DNA of 64,000 bases from Siphonodentalium dalli. Lineage: Eukaryota; Mollusca; Scaphopoda; Gadilida; Siphonodentaliidae. The stretch covers positions 156,047,043 to 156,111,042 of the forward strand of contig CP136069.1 of assembly GCA_032622095.1 (NCBI GenBank), written 5' to 3'. A program made the translations under genes and the position numbers. Below the pieces are notes generated by a model, which was not told the origin of the DNA, made no database searches, and saw only the letters and a list, made by a program, of their open reading frames with translations. Positions 59,583 to 64,000 of this stretch are shown piece after piece; the stretch's first letter is position 1, and every line of letters begins with the position of its first letter.

Positions 59583-60190
59583 TCTATTATATATTTTGGA
59601 AGATCTGTTTGTGTGTGTGTGTGTCTGTGTGTTCGCGATGAACTCGAAAACGGCCGAGCCGATTTCGATGAAACTTGGTATGTGGGGGTATTTTCGACAG
59701 GGGGTGGCATGGGCCTATTAATTTGTCCGTGCGACGTGACCTTGACCTTGAAATCGGGTAATTTCAAGGTCAAACGCCCGAATATCACGGGATTTCGATG
59801 AAACTTGGTATGTGGGGGTAATTTCATATGGGGAGTCTCATAAGCATATGCATTTGCCCGTGCGACGTGACCTTGACCTTGCAATCGGGTCAATTCAAGG
59901 TCAAATCGCCAATTTTGATCGGATTTCGACGAAATTTTATACATAGAGTTACTTTTGTCCACTGAGTGTTTTGGACGGGTCGAATCGTGACCCCGATCTG
60001 ACCTTGACCTTCAAAATGATCAATTCGAGGTCAAATCTGGTAAAACCGGATGGATTTCGACGGGAACGTTTGTCGTGTACTTTTGTCCGGGCAGTGTTTT
60101 GAACTGGTCAAATCGTGACCCCACTTGACCTTGACCTTCAAAATGGACAATTCAAGGTCAAAGCCCGGACGAAGTCGGGTCACCTTCTAG
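59583..60190 (+). mobile_element. Helitron-like family 2 element, unit 1
   Basis: Starts TCTATTATATATTTTGGAAG, then a TGTG run, then GAACTCGAAAACGGCCGA and degenerate repeats of about 130 bp with TGACCTTGACCTTGAAAT and TTCAAGGTCAAA. It ends with the hairpin AGCCCGGACGAAGTCGGGT, then CACCTT and CTAG. Its 5' and 3' ends resemble those of family 1 while the core is unrelated. Confidence 0.8.
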
Positions 60191-60794
60191 TCTATTATAT
60201 ATTTTGGAAGATCTGTCTGTGTGTGTATGTGTGTGTGTGTGTCTGTGTGTTCGCGATGAACTCGAAAACGGCCGACCCGATTTCGATGAAACTTCGTATG
60301 TGGTGGTATTTTCGGCCGGGGTGGCATGGGCCTATTAATTTGTTCGTGCGACGTGACCATGACCTCGAAATCGGGTCATTTCAAGGTCAAACGCCCGAAT
60401 ATCATGGGATTTCGATGAAACTTGGTATGTGGGGGTACTTTCGTATGGGGAGTCTCATAAGAATATTCATTTGCCGTGCGACGTGACCTTGACCTTGAAA
60501 TTCGGGTCAATTTATTTTTATGGGATTTCGACGACATTTTATACATAGGGTTACTTTTGTCCACTGAGTGTTTTGGACGGGTCAAATCGTGACCCCGACC
60601 TGACCTTGACCTTCAAAATAATCATCAATTCAAGGTCAAATCCGTAAAACCGGATGGATTTCGACGGGCACGTTTGTCAGGTACTTTTGTCCGGGCAGTG
60701 TTTTGGACTGGTCAAATCGTGACCCCACTTGACCTTGACCTTCAAAATGGACAATTCAAGGTCAAAGCCCGGACGAAGTCGGGTCACCTTCTAG
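60191..60794 (+). mobile_element. Helitron-like family 2 element, unit 2
   Basis: A second head-to-tail copy, closely similar to unit 1 with small indels. CTAG at 60791-60794 is followed by host T (60795). Confidence 0.8.
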
Positions 60795-60837
60795 TATATA
60801 TATAAAATTAGAATTATCTGCTTTCAATATAAAAGCT

Positions 60838-60879
60838 GCGTCATTACCCAGACGTTAAATAGCGTTTGGGTAATGACGC
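60838..60879. repeat. Small palindrome
   Basis: GCGTCATTACCCAGACG pairs with CGTTTGGGTAATGACGC (one mismatch). A third partial copy of GGGTAATGACG follows at about 60885. Confidence 0.7.
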
Positions 60880-61490
60880 GTTTGGGTAATGACGATTTTC
60901 ATTTTGTCATGCGCTAATATTTTTAATATCTTCCACCCACGTAAAACAACTAGTTTATGTGCGAATCGACACTACGTGCGTTAAAAAACACTCGGTCCAT
61001 GGTACAAGCGAATGTCGATATCGTATAGGTGCCTTATCATGCTGGCCTATTAGATTGACCAATTGCAATGAGAATGGAGATCTACTGACAGGAGATGGGG
61101 GCATATTATGTACACGTTGATTGACACCAACCCCATATTGAAAGCCCCAGGGGGGTATATGGATTCTTATGGGGTCGACAGACGCCATCTTGTTTTTCTT
61201 GGAACTCTGCCGCCTCGCCCTCGGGGTATTTTCGGTGTATTTTGGCATCAATAACAGGGATATACGTCGGAAATCATGTTCTGCTAATTTAAAGACATAG
61301 TACCATGTACCAAAACCTGCATACGATATATCTGAGGAATTCTAAATAAACTAAATTAACTATCAAACTCAATTTGTTGTCCTACTTCTGGCGATTAGCC
61401 ATTGACTCAATGCGTTGACGTTCAACGCCCATGGCGCGTCAGTGTGACGTTACATAAGTTAATGGCCATAGACGCCATATTTAACTTACC
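60880..61490. other. No supported gene
   Basis: A minus-strand frame of 98 codons (60955-61251) has no recognisable domain. Confidence 0.35.
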
Positions 61491-61688
61491 AGGATCTAAT
61501 GAACATCGTAAACGTAATTCAAATTCTCACCTGGAAATCATGTAAAATCGTTACAGGACTCTTTGTTGCCGGTTACGGTGACATATGAGGCTCAGCGAGA
61601 GTAATATCGGGCTCGGCTAGCGCCTCGCCCGATATCAATCTCACTTCGCCTCATATGACACAGTATCCGACAACAGTTCGCCCTGTAA
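61491..61688. repeat. 198-bp direct repeat, copy 1, with internal inverted repeats
   Basis: Identical to 63075-63272 except at about four positions. Internally, TTACAGGACTCTTTGTTGCC at one side and the complement of GTTCGCCCTGTAA at the other form imperfect terminal inverted repeats. TCATATGAGGC / GCCTCATATGA and ATATCGGGC / GCCCGATAT are nested within. Confidence 0.85.
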
Positions 61689-61940
61689 GAGATATCTTTA
61701 TTACCTCCAAGTATAGGAGAGATCGATACACATGACATATAAATACAGTTGGATTAAAGTGGGCTCCCCTGACCAATGTGGTGGGCCGTTATGTACAAGT
61801 ATGGAGAGGTGTTGGAAACCACGAGAGTGAAGCATATATGCATTTGAATGTTCACAACAGCTTTTGTTGCAGGAAAATCTAATTTGTCCAACAGATATTA
61901 CAGTTAGTCGTTACAACAAGCGTGGGTGTTGAGAAGATAA

Positions 61941-63074
61941 TTACAATGGACGAGACACGGGTTGCTGTACGCCATTCCTTATCATTGTGCTGAGAACGTA
62001 CAGGAACTTCGCAGAATATAGTACTAGTTCCTTGAGGCAGTGAGATATGTGTTCTGTTAGGGTTTCCAGAGAACTCCCGAGGAGGGTTGCTACCAGGTCA
62101 TCTCTGGCTAACGACGCAAGGTGAAAATATTCGGGTATGCCGAAACGAGAGATAATCCCTTCCCAAAAAGAGTTTCTAATAATGAGTGCGGCTGGAGAAG
62201 AGCATACGAACATGGCGTGGTCGATTTCGTTCGAGTACACTTCGCTGCAGAGATGACACACTAAATTGTTGGCATAGGTAGTCCTGTTAAGAAGCAGTAC
62301 TAAGTTTTTGAGATATTTCAACATGTGAGCGTTTCCATGGAGAAGTTTCCAGACTGCCCAGTTTGATAGGGGATTAGGGTGAACTTTCCACAGAATTCGC
62401 AAGGATGGATCGGACGAAACTTTGGTCTGCCACGAGGAAATGAACGTTCCCCTGACAGCTGCCTTCACAAGAGTTATCCACGTTGACAGTTTTGGGAAGA
62501 CCCCAATGTCCAGTAGTCGTTCAAATAGTTCAAAAGATCGTATTTGGCTAATATGGAGAACATTTCCTGTACAAAACCACTGGAGCGACTGTATAGTCTG
62601 TAGAGGCGTGCTTTCAGGACAAACAGTCGTAATGGTAATTGATGGCCGAACGGTAGATGGATAAGACGTCCCATAAAGCAAAGTTTTTTGATATGCAGTT
62701 GATATTCAATTGGTAGAAATCAAAGAAGACCTAGCGATAGCCTAGTTGACGCTCGTTTTGGGAGGGATTGTGCGTATTTGAGACATGTTCTGGCGGCTTT
62801 GTTCATAATGGTGATGGCGGAACTTTGATAAAAAGGAACCACCTCGACACCGTAGAGAGCTCTCGGTAGAACAACAGTTTTGAGGACATTTGTCATGGTG
62901 ATGGGTGTAGTGGATTTCATAAGTTTGTTACCCATAATATTGAAAAAGTTGTTCCTCAGTTTTGTCGACACAGAAGAGGCGGAATTGACCTGCTTCGCAA
63001 ACTTGTCCTGAATTAAACCAAGATGGGCACATTCTGTAACTGCCTGAATAGTTTGATTGCCCAACCTCCATATC
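61941..63074 (-). pseudogene. Broken 3' fragment of a non-LTR retrotransposon (LINE) polyprotein
   Basis: On the minus strand, from 63074 downward, the reading is typical of the region after the reverse transcriptase domain of metazoan LINEs. It has an LGxx-type strand and a VLKTVVLPRALYGVEVVPF segment (known LINEs have KTVVLPKALYGCE-like sequence), then the RASTRLSLGLL stretch. An in-frame TGA interrupts it at 62720-62722. Reading continues in the same frame (HIKKLCFMGRLIHLP) and shifts frame at about 62480-62530. The last part carries a CX2CX9HX4C knuckle (about 62258-62205: CHLC, then H and C), the C-terminal zinc-finger motif of CR1/L2/Jockey-like elements. The catalytic reverse transcriptase and endonuclease parts are absent. 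The coding part is cut exactly where the 198-bp repeat begins. Not functional. The clade assignment is tentative. Confidence 0.85.
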
Positions 63075-63272
63075 AGGATCTAATGAACATCGTAAACGTA
63101 ATTCAAATTCTCACCTGGAAAGCATGTAAAATCGTTACAGGACTCTTTGTTGCCGGTTACGGTGACATATGAGGCTCAGCGAGGGTAATATCGGGCTCGG
63201 CTAGCGCCTCGCCCGATATCCATCTCACTTCGCCTCATATGACACCGTATCCGACAACAGTTCGCCCTGTAA
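63075..63272. repeat. 198-bp direct repeat, copy 2
   Basis: See copy 1 (61491-61688). Same orientation and length. Confidence 0.85.
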
Positions 63273-63526
63273 CTTATAATATGTTCTGTGTGCCAGCTGA
63301 CTCAAACATCGTATCATCCGCAGAGCTGCACTAGGTGCTGATGTGACATTCGTTGAAACAAACAGTCACGGGCCATTGTAACATTGTCTCCATAAACTAT
63401 TCAGACAATTAACAATTCTTTCATCAGACAGTTGACACATTTCGCGTAATGAACTACTACTGATAAGAATTACGAATAGGGTCACCATAGTTTGTGTTCA
63501 ATCTTTCTCAGTTGTCGTTTTTGTCA
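63273..63526. other. No supported feature
   Basis: Nothing recognised. Confidence 0.4.
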
Positions 63527-63600
63527 TGTCGATAGCCGAACGGTTACCGCGGTGGACTTGTAATGCTGTCAACACAGCATTGTGAGTTCGCGCCCAGTCA
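63527..63600 (+). repeat. tRNA-like SINE head
   Basis: TAGCCGAACGG fits the A box of tRNA promoters, CTTGTAATG fits an anticodon loop (TGT, Thr-like), and GAGTTCGCGCCC is a degenerate B box at the right distance. The acceptor stem does not pair, so this is a SINE head or tRNA relic and not a working tRNA gene. Confidence 0.4.
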
Positions 63601-63678
63601 CTGAATATTGAGTCTCCCGCAGCAGTGGCTTGGTCGGATTATACGGTGTGTGACTGCAGAGTCGTGGGCCTACCTTGT

Positions 63679-64000
63679 TTAACCCTTTACCCAACAAAAC
63701 GGCCAAAACCGGCCAAATAAAGCTTCAACAGCCTAAAATATCTTCGGTCTGTCTCAATAGAACCATACAAATATGGATATCATTGGAACCGGCTCCTTGA
63801 CCACATTGTGATAGTTACAGTTATGCCCTGTGCCAATGCATTCTCTTATATATGCGAGTCGACCATAGGTCGCCTCGCATATATAAGAGAATGCATTGGC
63901 CTAAAACAAATTTTAATGTGTTAAGCCAATGCATTATCTTATATATGCGAGGCGACCTATGGTCGACTCGCATATATAAGAGAATGCATTGGCACAGGGC
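63679..64000. mobile_element. T2 element cut by the window end
   Basis: Nearly identical to 20202-20591 from TTAACCCTTTACCCAACA through both palindromes (63832-63900 and 63925-63993). The spacer between the palindromes is shorter. The right terminus lies beyond the window. Confidence 0.85.

Noticed and set aside
61491-63272. LTR retrotransposon (direct repeats around retroelement coding sequence)
   Set aside because: The repeats lack TG/CA ends and a primer-binding site. The coding part is of LINE type and runs with a CX2CX9HX4C C-terminus.
63527-63600. Functional tRNA-Thr gene
   Set aside because: The acceptor stem does not pair and the B box is degenerate. A SINE head or relic fits better.

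Overview
This looks like 64 kb of nuclear DNA from an animal. The reasons are intron-like organisation (exons bounded by AG acceptors and GT donors), a cadherin-type membrane exon, a decayed non-LTR retrotransposon, and a very high load of satellites and palindromic transposable elements in an AT-rich background. Nothing bacterial is visible: no operons, no ribosome-binding sites, no long non-repetitive ORFs. Several repeat types (elements with tetranucleotide runs, core tandem repeats and terminal hairpins; TGACCTTGACCTT-rich elements) resemble those described from molluscs, so a spiralian, probably a mollusc, is my best guess. That is inference, not proof.

Layout. 0-2.7 kb: a cadherin-like transmembrane exon (817-1181, +), a possible 36-bp exon, and a 20-bp minisatellite beginning at a splice-acceptor-like site. 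2.7-20 kb: AT-rich non-coding DNA with palindromic non-autonomous elements. The two main families are flanked by TTAA. Family T1 has ends TTAAAGGTACTC...GAGTACCTTTAA. Family T2 has ends TTAACCCTTT...AAAGGGTTAA and carries a 69-bp perfect or near-perfect palindrome. Small arrays (24-bp, 31-bp, ATC trinucleotide, 188-bp) lie among them. 20.6-26.7 kb: a 63-66-bp array followed by a 5.6-kb, 41-bp satellite with a 2.4-kb higher-order duplication. 26.7-33 kb: dispersed repeats, hairpins and more TTAA elements. 33.0-37.1 kb: two unrelated satellites, both with 33-bp units. 37.5-39.9 kb: an inverted partner of window positions 1-690, and a second cadherin-tail-like exon on the minus strand (39660-39861), convergent with the first. 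40.0-52.2 kb: a 12.2-kb array of about 21 head-to-tail Helitron-like non-autonomous elements on the minus strand. 52.3-57.3 kb: a 5-kb foldback element. 58.6-60.8 kb: a second Helitron-like concatemer on the plus strand that joins two families. 61.5-63.3 kb: a broken LINE 3' fragment between 198-bp direct repeats. 63.5-64 kb: a tRNA-like SINE head and a T2 element cut by the window edge.

The main story is genome dynamics, not a gene pathway. The strongest candidate for something new is the Helitron-like system. Units begin TCTC/TCTA, end in a GC-rich hairpin followed by CTAG, and are concatenated exactly terminus to terminus between a host A and a host T. They were further amplified as multi-unit blocks of about 2.8 kb. 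The family-1 core repeat carries a palindrome matching the NRF-1 consensus, and the family-2 core carries extended nuclear-receptor half-sites.

Most long open frames here are by-products of satellites whose unit length is a multiple of three, or of the 122-bp core repeat, and are not annotated as genes.
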